This document shows positions 1 through 6,772 of a DNA stretch of 14,419 nt, in pieces (position 1 is the stretch's first letter; every line of letters starts with the position of its first letter). Location of the stretch: contig DLJQ01000012.1 in NCBI GenBank assembly GCA_002484335.1, forward strand, positions 183,879 through 198,297, given 5' to 3'. The translations under genes and the position numbers were made by a program. The notes below the pieces were generated by a model. The model searched no databases. It saw nothing but the letters and a program-made list of their open reading frames with translations, and had not been told where the DNA came from. This DNA comes from Flavobacteriales bacterium UBA7612. GTDB taxonomy: Bacteria > Bacteroidota > Bacteroidia > Flavobacteriales > Weeksellaceae.

Positions 1-23
1 GAAGTTTTTTTTATGTATTCTAA

Positions 24-977
24 TTATTTGTTTGTTGGAAGTGAGATCATATTAGAATCTATTCTCTGATCTTTTTCTAAAAATATTTTACCTCGTAAAA
101 TACTTTGGATTGTATTAATTAATTCCTTCTCAAAAGAGTTTCTCAATTGAGATTGATGATAGATTAAAGCAACTTCTCTTGTAGGAACAGGAGATTCAAA
201 ATCTTTTATATTACCTTTTAAATCATTTGGTAAATCTTCTGCAACTAAAGATGGTAATAAAGTCATTCCATATCCATCATTAGCAAGTTTTATTAAAGCT
301 TCAAAGCTACCTGATTCTAATTTTATTGGTCTATTCTTCATATGAGAAGTATCACATAAAGCTAATACATTATTTCTAAAACAGTGACCTTCTTGTAAAA
401 TTAATAAATCAGCTGTATCCAAATCAGATTCTTTAATTCTATCTTTATCAGATAAACGATGTCCTTTAGGAACATAAGCAATTAAAGGTTCATAATATAA
501 TGGTTTTTCTATAATCTGATCTTCATATAATGGAGATACAACAATTCCAAAATCTAACGAACCGTCTTTTATTCCTTTTACTATTTTATCCGTCTGTAAT
601 TCTTTTATTATAAGATTAGATTTAGGATTATTCTTCTGAAAAGTTTTATAAAATAATGGAACTAGAGAGGGTAAAACAGTTGGAATAACTCCAATAACAA
701 AATCACCTTCTAGTAAACCTTTTTCTTCGTTTACAAGGTGTTTCATTCTATTAGCCTCCATCAAAATTGTTTTTGCTTGGGCTACTATTTTTTCTCCTAT
801 CTGAGTTATTTTAATTGGATGAGAAGTTCTATCAAAAATATCAATATTTAATTCTTTTTCCAATTTTTGTATTTGCATACTTAGCGTTGGCTGAGTAACA
901 AATGATTTTTCAGCAGCAATTGTAAAGTTTTTATGCTCTGCTACTGCTAATACATATTGTAATTGTACTAATGTCAT
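24..977 (-). CDS. oxyR: OxyR-type LysR-family hydrogen peroxide sensor/transcription regulator
   Basis: A 317-residue LysR-type regulator. Residues 1-60 form the winged helix-turn-helix (AAEKSFVTQPTLSMQIQKLE), followed by a linker helix and a periplasmic-binding-protein-like sensor domain (about 90-300). The peroxide-sensing pair is visible as C199 (in EGHCFRN) and C208 (in LALCDTS), the same numbers as in E. coli OxyR, which supports OxyR over a generic LysR protein. In the family, disulfide formation between these cysteines switches on catalase, peroxiredoxin and iron-sequestration genes. The ATG at 977 gives the standard N-terminus; no Shine-Dalgarno is seen, as is usual in this phylum. 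The neighbour upstream ends at its own terminator (1056-1078), so oxyR is probably transcribed alone. Function is inferred from homology; targets are not visible here. Confidence 0.93.
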   Translation of the reverse strand: MTLVQLQYVLAVAEHKNFTIAAEKSFVTQPTLSMQIQKLEKELNIDIFDRTSHPIKITQIGEKIVAQAKTILMEANRMKHLVNEEKGLLEGDFVIGVIPTVLPSLVPLFYKTFQKNNPKSNLIIKELQTDKIVKGIKDGSLDFGIVVSPLYEDQIIEKPLYYEPLIAYVPKGHRLSDKDRIKESDLDTADLLILQEGHCFRNNVLALCDTSHMKNRPIKLESGSFEALIKLANDGYGMTLLPSLVAEDLPNDLKGNIKDFESPVPTREVALIYHQSQLRNSFEKELINTIQSILRGKIFLEKDQRIDSNMISLPTNK

Positions 978-983
978 ATATTA

Positions 984-996
984 AGAATAATATTCT
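984..996. promoter_or_regulatory. Perfect inverted repeat just upstream of oxyR (possible operator)
   Basis: AGAATA-A-TATTCT is a perfect 6-1-6 inverted repeat located 7 bp before the oxyR start codon. LysR-family regulators often bind dyads near their own promoter, so autoregulation is possible. In DNA this AT-rich a 13-bp dyad can arise by chance, so the call is tentative. Confidence 0.25.
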
Positions 997-1010
997 ATAA
1001 ATATTTGTGA

Positions 1011-1018
1011 TAAAGGTA
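1011..1018 (-). promoter_or_regulatory. Possible -7 promoter element for oxyR
   Basis: On the minus strand this reads TACCTTTA, a 7 of 8 match to the Bacteroidota -7 consensus TAnnTTTG, about 34 bp before the oxyR ATG. No clear -33 TTG is seen upstream, so this is weak. Confidence 0.3.
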
Positions 1019-1055
1019 AGAAATAATATTATTAATATATATAATTAATAGAGAT

Positions 1056-1078
1056 AAAAAAAGCTCGGAAAACCGAGC
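1056..1078 (-). terminator. Rho-independent terminator of the truA/ABC/lipoprotein unit
   Basis: On the minus strand a GCTCGG/CCGAGC stem with a TTTT loop is followed by seven T. It lies 18 bp past the stop codon of the lipoprotein gene and insulates oxyR from it. Confidence 0.85.
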
Positions 1079-1096
1079 CTCATTTATTTTATTATT

Positions 1097-1513
1097 TTAC
1101 TTACTTAATTCATTTTGAATTTTTGAAGTCCAGTCATTTAATTTTTTAGCATCTTCTGGTGTTAACTTCTGAGTAATTTTTCTTAACTCAGATGATAAAT
1201 CCACTGCTTGCTTAGTTAATTCAGCTAATTTATCTTGGTCACCTGTTGTTGCAGCAACCTTCATTTCTTTAGCTAATTCTCCGTATTTTTTTATCCACTC
1301 ATTTGCTTCAGGAGAAGAAAATGTTGGTATATCATTAATAAAATCATCGATTTTATCTACATTTTCTTGCCCTTTTTTGATTTGATCAGTTACAGTTTCT
1401 TCAAGTTGTTTTTGAGTGTTTTCTACATTTTCATCAACTTTTTCTTTTTTTGATTTACAAGAAGAAAAAGAAACAACAGTAATTGCAGCAACAGCTATAA
1501 AAAATTTATTCAT
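1097..1513 (-). CDS. Small uncharacterised lipoprotein
   Basis: A 138-residue protein that I do not recognise as a named family. The N-terminus is a lipoprotein signal peptide: MNK, a hydrophobic stretch (about 4-15), then the lipobox VSFSSC with the lipidated cysteine at C19. This predicts a membrane-anchored lipoprotein. The mature part is very rich in Lys, Glu, Asp and Gln, and looks almost entirely helical, with coiled-coil-like stretches at about 24-60 and 75-135. A short central segment with PTFSSPEANEWIKKYGEL may be the only ordered core. It has no visible catalytic motif. It lies 58 bp after the ABC exporter gene with no terminator between, so it is probably the last gene of that transcript; a weak -7-like TACATTTA (1543-1550) could add its own promoter. 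Confidence 0.8.
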   Translation of the reverse strand: MNKFFIAVAAITVVSFSSCKSKKEKVDENVENTQKQLEETVTDQIKKGQENVDKIDDFINDIPTFSSPEANEWIKKYGELAKEMKVAATTGDQDKLAELTKQAVDLSSELRKITQKLTPEDAKKLNDWTSKIQNELSK

Positions 1514-1571
1514 TAGTTTAAGTATTATCGAGTTAATAATTGTAAATGTATAATTATTTTTTATTTTTTAT

Positions 1572-3332
1572 TTAACTTTCTTTAGAAAACTGAACTTCAT
1601 ATAGGTTAGAATAATACCCATGTTTTGCTAATAACTCTTCATGTGTTCCTTGCTCAACAATCAACCCATTATCCATTACTATAATTTTATCAGCATTTTG
1701 TATTGTAGCTAAACGATGTGCTATTATAATCGAAGTTCGTCCTTCTGTTAATTTATCTGTAGCTTTTTGTATTAATTCTTCAGACTCTGTATCAATAGAA
1801 GAAGTAGCTTCATCTAAAACTAAAATTGCCGGATTGTATATATATGCTCTTAAAAAAGATATTAATTGTCTTTGTCCTACAGAAAGTGTCGCACCACGTT
1901 CACTTACCTCACTATAATATCCTTTTGGGAGAGAATTTATGAAATCATCAATACCTATTATTCTTGCTGCATTTTGTACTTCATCTAATGTAATTGCTTT
2001 ATTGCCTAGAACAATATTGTCGTATATTGTTGTATTAAATAAAAAGACATCTTGTAAAACTACTGCTACATGCTCTCTTAAATTTTTCAAATTCATATCA
2101 TAGATATCAACATCATCTACTTTTATAATTCCTGAATCGATATCGTAAAAACGACTTAATAAATTAATTATGGTTGATTTCCCCGCTCCTGTAGCTCCTA
2201 CAATGGCAATTTTTTCTCCTGGCTGAGTTGAGAAAGAGATACCTTTTAAAACTAAATTATTAGGAACATAAGAAAATTTTACATCTTCAAAATCTATTTT
2301 TCCTTTTACATTTTGTAGCTCTATTTTTCCTTTATCTAGTAAAGTTTGGTCGTCATCTAAAATTTTAAATACTCGATCAGCTCCTACTAAACCACGTTGA
2401 ATTGTATTAAATCGTTCTGCAATTGCTCGCATAGGTGCTGTAAGTAGAGTTACATATTGTGTAAAAGCTATTAAATCTCCAACAGAAACATCTCCATAGA
2501 CAGCTGTCCTTAATCCTCCAAACCAAATTAAACTACCTGTTGCTAATGCGGAAATAATGTCGACAACAGGAAATAATAAAGAAAAATAAAAAACAGTTTT
2601 TAGATAATTCTTTTTAAGATCATCATTTATTGTTACAAACTTATTATATTCTGCTTGCTGACGATTAAAAACTTGAATAATATTCATTCCTGTTAATCGT
2701 TCTTGTACAAATGTGTTCAATTTTGCTACAATTGTTCTCTCTTCTTGATAAACATTTTTTAATGCTTTCTGAAAAAACCTTGTTATAATCATCATTAATG
2801 GTAGAATCACAATTACAACGGTTGCTAAAACCCAATTCATCCAGTACATAACAAAAACAATGAAGACTATTTTCAATACATCACCCATCATGACTAAAAT
2901 TCCATCATTAAAAACTTCAGCAATAGTTTCTATATCAGAAACAGAGCGTGTAACTAAAACACCATTTGGTGTTTTATCAAAATAACCAAGTTTAAACTTG
3001 ATAAGATGATTATATAAGCGAACGCGAAGTAAACGTATTACACGTTGCGCAACTACATTTGCTAAATAAACCATGAAAAAAGACAAAATCCCTTCGAAAA
3101 CTAGAATTAAAGCTAATTTTATAATTTGAACTTTAAGCCCAGGTAAATTTTTAGTTTGTATATAATCATCTATTATATTTCCTGTTAAGTAAGGTCTATA
3201 AACAGAAAAACATGCACTAAAAACAGCAACAAAAATAACAGACCAAAATAAATATTTACTTTGAGCCCCAATTTGTAATACCCTTTTTAATCCATTAAAA
3301 TCAAACGATGAATTTTCGTTATTTGAACTCAT
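1572..3332 (-). CDS. ABC exporter, fused membrane and ATPase domains (MsbA/LmrA-like)
   Basis: A half-size exporter expected to work as a homodimer in the inner membrane. In the long numbering (from the ATG at 3365) the six-helix membrane domain spans about 37-330 and the ATPase domain 355-597. The nucleotide-binding motifs are complete: Walker A GATGAGKST (390-398), Q-loop Q438, signature LSVGQ (494-498), Walker B ILVLDE with catalytic E519, D-loop SSID and H-loop H550. The second glycine of the usual LSGGQ is Val, a common variant. I start it at the ATG at 3332 (MSSNNEN, 586 residues), which overlaps truA by 14 bp; the ATG at 3365 would overlap it by 47 bp. It is translated with truA and the lipoprotein gene. 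Such proteins move lipids, drugs or peptides; the substrate cannot be read from sequence. Confidence 0.92.
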   Translation of the reverse strand: MSSNNENSSFDFNGLKRVLQIGAQSKYLFWSVIFVAVFSACFSVYRPYLTGNIIDDYIQTKNLPGLKVQIIKLALILVFEGILSFFMVYLANVVAQRVIRLLRVRLYNHLIKFKLGYFDKTPNGVLVTRSVSDIETIAEVFNDGILVMMGDVLKIVFIVFVMYWMNWVLATVVIVILPLMMIITRFFQKALKNVYQEERTIVAKLNTFVQERLTGMNIIQVFNRQQAEYNKFVTINDDLKKNYLKTVFYFSLLFPVVDIISALATGSLIWFGGLRTAVYGDVSVGDLIAFTQYVTLLTAPMRAIAERFNTIQRGLVGADRVFKILDDDQTLLDKGKIELQNVKGKIDFEDVKFSYVPNNLVLKGISFSTQPGEKIAIVGATGAGKSTIINLLSRFYDIDSGIIKVDDVDIYDMNLKNLREHVAVVLQDVFLFNTTIYDNIVLGNKAITLDEVQNAARIIGIDDFINSLPKGYYSEVSERGATLSVGQRQLISFLRAYIYNPAILVLDEATSSIDTESEELIQKATDKLTEGRTSIIIAHRLATIQNADKIIVMDNGLIVEQGTHEELLAKHGYYSNLYEVQFSKES

Positions 3333-4074
3333 TTTTAAATAATTCTTTTGGATATTGAACATCAACTAAATATAATCCATGAGCTGGTGCAGAAGCCCCT
3401 GCAGATGAACGTTGTTTTTGTTCAATGATTTCTATAAATTCTTGGATAGAAATTCTTTCTAAACCAACTTCTACCAATGTACCTACAATTGCTCTTACCA
3501 TATTACGTAAAAAACGATCCGCTGTTATTTGAAAAACAAGCTGTCCATTTTCATTTTTTTTCCAGAAAGCTTCTCTAACATCACAGATATTTGTTTTTAC
3601 ATCTGTATGTAATTTAGCAAAACTTCCAAAGTCTCCCTTTTTTATTAAAAATTTAGCAGCCTCATTCATTTTTTCTATATCTAATTCACGGCTAAAAACC
3701 CAAGCGCTTTCAAAAGAAAATGGATCTTTGAATGGTGAAATAAAATAATTGTATGATCTTGAAGTAGCATCAAAACGTGCATGAGCTTCATCATCCATTA
3801 AAAATATAGAATAAATAGCTATATCTTTTGGTAAAAAAGAATTTAATTTTTTGATTAAATCTATATTCAAATCTTGTTCATAATCAAAATGAGCAAACAT
3901 TTTTTTTGCATGAACACCAGAATCTGTACGGCCAGCTCCTACAATAGATATTTTTTCTCTAAGTATTTTAGATAAACGATCTTCTATAACTTCCTGAACT
4001 GAAATTTGATTAGGTTGAATTTGATAACCAAAATAATTTTTTCCGTTGTATGCTAATTCTAAAAAATAACGCAA
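3319..4074 (-). CDS. truA: tRNA pseudouridine(38-40) synthase TruA
   Basis: TruA isomerises uridines 38-40 in the anticodon stem-loop of many tRNAs. The catalytic motif GAGRTDSGVHA is intact; its Asp is residue 51 counting from the TTG at 4074. Also visible are the N-terminal YFLELAYNGKNYFGYQ strand and the C-terminal RFLRNMVRAIVGTLVEVG block. No ATG exists near the expected N-terminus. The TTG at 4074 places the protein start exactly where the family normally reads M-R-Y-F and gives 251 residues, a typical length. The alternative GTG at 4140 would add 22 residues with no family counterpart and would run into the divergent gene. A -7 motif sits 21 bp before the TTG. It is the first gene of the unit with the ABC exporter and lipoprotein. 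Product is certain; start is inferred. Confidence 0.9.
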   Translation of the reverse strand: MRYFLELAYNGKNYFGYQIQPNQISVQEVIEDRLSKILREKISIVGAGRTDSGVHAKKMFAHFDYEQDLNIDLIKKLNSFLPKDIAIYSIFLMDDEAHARFDATSRSYNYFISPFKDPFSFESAWVFSRELDIEKMNEAAKFLIKKGDFGSFAKLHTDVKTNICDVREAFWKKNENGQLVFQITADRFLRNMVRAIVGTLVEVGLERISIQEFIEIIEQKQRSSAGASAPAHGLYLVDVQYPKELFKNEFK

Positions 4075-4080
4075 TTGTTG

Positions 4081-4088
4081 TAAATTTG
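4081..4088 (+). promoter_or_regulatory. -7 promoter element for the metallophosphoesterase gene
   Basis: TAAATTTG matches TAnnTTTG perfectly and is directly preceded by TTG (4078-4080). It sits 21 bp before the proposed TTG start at 4110, giving a short leader. It overlaps the same 35-bp intergenic region as the opposing truA promoter. Confidence 0.5.
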
Positions 4089-4094
4089 AAAATA

Positions 4095-4102
4095 CAAAAA
4101 TA
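4095..4102 (-). promoter_or_regulatory. -7 promoter element for truA
   Basis: Read on the minus strand, TATTTTTG matches TAnnTTTG perfectly, with TTG directly upstream. It would give a leader of about 15 nt before the truA TTG start. It faces away from the plus-strand -7 element at 4081-4088. Confidence 0.5.
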
Positions 4103-4109
4103 CAACCTT

Positions 4110-4601
4110 TTGAAGAAAATTCTTTTACTTTCGGACACACATTCTTACATTGATGATAGAATTATAGAATATGCTAAACAAGCTGATGAAATTTGGCATG
4201 CTGGAGATATTGGAGATATTTCTGTAACTGATCAATTAGCTACTATAAAACCACTCCGTGCAGTTTATGGAAATATTGATGATCAAAAAGCTAGAGCTGA
4301 TTTTCCTTTAAATAATAGATTTACAGTAGAAAATGTAGATGTTTGGATAACACATATTGGTGGATATCCTGGTAAATATAATCCTTCTATTCGTTCAGAA
4401 ATTTATTCTAATCCTCCCAAATTATTTATTTGTGGACATTCTCATATCTTAAAAGTAATGCCAGATAAACAACTTGGCTTAATACACATGAATCCTGGTG
4501 CTGTTGGTAAACATGGCTTCCAGAAAGTACGAACAATGTTACGATTCGAGCTGAATGATGGAAAAATTGAAAATTTAGAAGTTATTGAATTTAAAAAATA
4601 A
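4110..4601 (+). CDS. YfcE/MJ0936-type metallophosphoesterase
   Basis: A calcineurin-like phosphoesterase of 163 residues from the TTG at 4110 (MKKILLLSDTHSY). All metal-site motifs of the family are present: SDTH (8-11), AGDIGD, YGNIDD, ITHIGG and CGHSH. These proteins use two divalent metals to cleave phosphodiesters in vitro, and the physiological substrate is usually unknown. The family normally begins M-x-x-I-x-x-x-S-D-T-H, which supports the TTG; the ATG at 4050 would add 20 residues and start inside truA. The gene is divergent from truA, and its 3' end overlaps the next gene by 17 bp, so those two are probably cotranscribed. Family certain, start less so. Confidence 0.85.
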   Translation: MKKILLLSDTHSYIDDRIIEYAKQADEIWHAGDIGDISVTDQLATIKPLRAVYGNIDDQKARADFPLNNRFTVENVDVWITHIGGYPGKYNPSIRSEIYSNPPKLFICGHSHILKVMPDKQLGLIHMNPGAVGKHGFQKVRTMLRFELNDGKIENLEVIEFKK

Positions 4602-5037
4602 AAAAATAGAAACACAAATCATCATTAATTCAACTCATAATAAAGATGGTAATACATCTCAATTAATTAAAAAATTATATCCTAATTCAAAATCAATTAA
4701 ACTTATTGATTATAAAATAGAATTATATAATTATGATGAAAAATATTCTGATGACGATGAATTTTTATTGATTATCAATGAAATTATTAAATACGATAAA
4801 ATAATTTTTGCTACTCCTGTATATTGGTATTCTATGAGTAGTTTAATGAAAATTTTCTTTGATAGAATAACTGATTTAATTGGTACGCAAGAAGAATTAG
4901 GTAGAAAATTAATGGGTAAAAAAATAGAAGTAATAACAACTTCTAACGGGAATAATCTTGGTGATAATTTCTTTTTACCTTTTAAAGAAACTGCTGATTA
5001 TCTACACTTAGAATATATTGATGGTAAACATTATTAA
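4585..5037 (+). CDS. Flavodoxin-like NAD(P)H-dependent oxidoreductase
   Basis: A 150-residue flavodoxin-fold protein. The FMN phosphate loop is STHNKDGNTS (16-25). The conserved ATPVYWYSMSSLMKIFFDRITDLI block marks the FMN-reductase / NADPH-dependent oxidoreductase family. The C-terminal SNGNNLGDNFFLPFKETADYL segment is also present, so the protein looks complete although short. It is expected to be cytosolic, to bind FMN and to reduce quinones, azo compounds or flavin; the real substrate is unknown. The only workable start is a TTG at 4585, inside the end of the metallophosphoesterase gene (17-bp overlap), which implies translational coupling. It ends at the hairpin 5048-5075. Confidence 0.82.
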   Translation: MNLKNKKIETQIIINSTHNKDGNTSQLIKKLYPNSKSIKLIDYKIELYNYDEKYSDDDEFLLIINEIIKYDKIIFATPVYWYSMSSLMKIFFDRITDLIGTQEELGRKLMGKKIEVITTSNGNNLGDNFFLPFKETADYLHLEYIDGKHY

Positions 5038-5041
5038 TTTA

Positions 5042-5075
5042 TAAGACAGTTAAGACAATATATACTGTCTTAACT
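5042..5075. terminator. Hairpin between convergent genes (probable bidirectional terminator)
   Basis: AGTTAAGACA (5048-5057) pairs perfectly with TGTCTTAACT (5066-5075) around an 8-nt loop. A second 9-bp pairing, TAAGACAGT (5042-5050) with ACTGTCTTA (5064-5072), uses the same right arm. It lies in the 41-bp gap between two genes that converge. T-rich flanks are present but no long uninterrupted T run, so termination strength is uncertain. Confidence 0.6.
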
Positions 5076-5078
5076 ATC

Positions 5079-6113
5079 TTATTTACTCAATTTAAATTCT
5101 TTTAGGATTGTTATAAATTTAGGATTGTTTATATATTTTTTAAATTCGTGAGAATCTTGTCCTGTAAAATCCGTTTTCTCTAAAAAAGTATATGTTTTAT
5201 TAAGTTCATTATATAAATCATCTTTATAACCAAAATCTGTTGGTGTAAAACTACGTGAAAGAAAACCTACTCTTCCTTTACCTAAAACATAATCTGTATT
5301 ATTTATAGTAATATGCATTTTCTTTAATTGAGGAGTAAATTGTTTTAATTCATCTGCATCTGTTACAAAATCTACTCTACCAATTGCAGGAGCAAGCATA
5401 ATACTATAGAACCTATTATTATTTTCTTTTAACTCTAAGGCATCCGAATAATCAACATGATGAACTTTTTTAGCTCTTTTTATTTCACTACTTTTTAAAG
5501 AAGGATTTACTAAAGCACTAAGAACAACAGATGCCCCACGGCTATGAGATATAAGATACACATCTTTGTTAGAAATAGAATTCAATATTCTCCTCAATCC
5601 AAAAACACCTGCTAATTGACTATTTGTTGTTGCAGAAACCCAAACTTTAGCTGCTCCAAATAAACTTTCATTTACTAATCCATCCCAATAAAAATTAAGA
5701 ATTTCATCATTAGAATTATTAATGTTCATGTAGCTTTTAGCTTTATTATAACTAGATAAGCTAGACAAATAATCATTATCTATTCCATGAACAAATATGA
5801 TAACTCTTTTTTTATTCCTAATTCTTTCAGATATAGCTTTCAATCTTAGATTTTCGTAATTAATTAATTCATCTTGAAAACTTTTCTCTGTAGCTATTTT
5901 CATCAAAGAATAATCATTTCTACTTGCATTTCTTGGAGGTTTCCCAAATTCTTTTAACCAACTATCTGGATAAAAATTACCATTTTGATCAACAAAAGAA
6001 CTTGTTGTATTAGGTTGGATAAAATTATTAGGACGCTGAGAATCTGGCACATTATGTATTGCAGCACAAGAAGTAAGAATACTTATTAAAAATAGATAAA
6101 ATATAGGTTTCAT
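5079..6113 (-). CDS. Lipoprotein with alpha/beta-hydrolase domain
   Basis: A 344-residue protein with a lipoprotein signal (MKPIFYLFLISILTSC, lipidated C16), so it should be anchored in the cell envelope. The hydrolase core starts at about residue 100 with the strand and oxyanion loop VIIFVHGIDND (104-114). The nucleophile elbow is YLISHSRGAS, with S191 as likely nucleophile; the first Gly of GxSxG is replaced by Ser (SHSRG). FYWDG (141-145) and MLAPAIGRVDF are other recognisable blocks, resembling the DUF900-like hydrolases. Candidate acid and His residues lie in the C-terminal third but I cannot assign them. Substrate unknown (esterase or lipase activity would be a guess). It has its own ATG, a 101-bp upstream gap, and looks monocistronic. 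Confidence 0.8.
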   Translation of the reverse strand: MKPIFYLFLISILTSCAAIHNVPDSQRPNNFIQPNTTSSFVDQNGNFYPDSWLKEFGKPPRNASRNDYSLMKIATEKSFQDELINYENLRLKAISERIRNKKRVIIFVHGIDNDYLSSLSSYNKAKSYMNINNSNDEILNFYWDGLVNESLFGAAKVWVSATTNSQLAGVFGLRRILNSISNKDVYLISHSRGASVVLSALVNPSLKSSEIKRAKKVHHVDYSDALELKENNNRFYSIMLAPAIGRVDFVTDADELKQFTPQLKKMHITINNTDYVLGKGRVGFLSRSFTPTDFGYKDDLYNELNKTYTFLEKTDFTGQDSHEFKKYINNPKFITILKEFKLSK

Positions 6114-6174
6114 TTGGATTGAATATTTTGCAAATTAAATACTAAAATTTCAATAAATAAAAAAATATCAAATA

Positions 6175-6182
6175 CAAAATTA
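6175..6182 (-). promoter_or_regulatory. Possible -7 promoter element for the lipoprotein hydrolase gene
   Basis: On the minus strand this reads TAATTTTG, a perfect TAnnTTTG match, 61 bp before the ATG at 6113. A second, 7 of 8 match (TTAATTTG, 6131-6138) lies nearer. I cannot choose between them. Confidence 0.3.
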
Positions 6183-6189
6183 AAGTTAT

Positions 6190-6218
6190 ATAACTCATTA
6201 ATAACAACATGAGGTTAT
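6190..6218 (-). terminator. Weak hairpin at the end of the GNAT gene
   Basis: On the minus strand ATAACCTCAT pairs with ATGAGTTAT (one bulged C) around a 10-nt loop, overlapping the GNAT stop codon. The following sequence is AT-rich without a clean T run. A possible but unproven terminator. Confidence 0.3.
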
Positions 6219-6706
6219 ATTAATTTCTTTTTTAATAAGTGCTGAAATCCTTGTAACCATTCTCTTGATTTTCCTTCGTCTATATAACCAACTTTTAAAT
6301 ATAATTGATAAGCTGATTTATTTTTAAAATTAACAGCAAGTACTAATTCTTCAATATTTGTATAATTGCTTTTTATAAATTCATCTAATAAATACATTGC
6401 TTTTTTACCATAGCCTTTGCCTTGGTAAAGATGATTTATAGACAAAGAACGCAATAAAAGCGAATTAATATTATTAGTAAGTTCTAATTTATCTTTTCCA
6501 TAATCTAAAATGAAAAAACCGATTGGTTTATCCTTCAATACTATTGTAATAGCTTTTAAATTTTCTTGATCTATTCGATTATTCATTTGTTCTATTGCAT
6601 GTCCAGGTAATGCAGTAAAATTAATTTGATCTTGAGGTAAATCAAATTTTATTAATTCATCATAATGACTTTTATGATATGATTTTAAAAAAATAGTTTC
6701 TCCCAT
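6215..6706 (-). CDS. GNAT-family N-acetyltransferase
   Basis: A 163-residue GNAT protein. Motif A, the acetyl-CoA pyrophosphate loop, is LYQGKGYGKKAM (93-104; Q95, G98, G100). Motif B is seen as VNFKNKSAYQLYLKVGYIDEGKSREW (125-150), the common end of stand-alone GNATs that acetylate small amines or protein N-termini. The substrate is not predictable. It lies between two terminators or weak hairpins and next to mnmA on the same strand; the strong terminator at 6718-6755 lies only 11 bp before its ATG, so it must rely on readthrough or on a promoter overlapping that hairpin. No convincing separate promoter was found. Confidence 0.88.
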   Translation of the reverse strand: MGETIFLKSYHKSHYDELIKFDLPQDQINFTALPGHAIEQMNNRIDQENLKAITIVLKDKPIGFFILDYGKDKLELTNNINSLLLRSLSINHLYQGKGYGKKAMYLLDEFIKSNYTNIEELVLAVNFKNKSAYQLYLKVGYIDEGKSREWLQGFQHLLKKKLI

Positions 6707-6717
6707 ATATTAAATAT

Positions 6718-6755
6718 AAAAAAAACGTTCAAGAATAATCTTAAACGTTTTTTTT
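6718..6755. terminator. Terminator after mnmA
   Basis: AAAAAAAACGTT (6718-6729) and AACGTTTTTTTT (6744-6755) form a 12-bp stem; an inner AAGA/TCTT pairing can extend it. Read from mnmA on the minus strand, a GC-containing core is followed by eight T. The symmetric A and T tracts make it potentially bidirectional. Confidence 0.8.
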
Positions 6756-6772
6756 ATATTTTTTAATTCTTA

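Noticed and set aside
3333..3365. ATG at 3365 as start of the ABC exporter
   Set aside because: Extends the overlap with truA to 47 bp and adds 11 residues; the ATG at 3332 is closer to a normal overlap.
4050..4140. Longer starts: GTG at 4140 for truA and ATG at 4050 for the metallophosphoesterase
   Set aside because: Both add 20-22 residues before the conserved first strand and make the divergent genes overlap head to head; TTG codons sit at the family start positions.
4591..4607. A-rich run at the end of the metallophosphoesterase gene as a frameshift joining it to the next gene
   Set aside because: Both proteins look complete and belong to unrelated families, so an overlapping pair is simpler.
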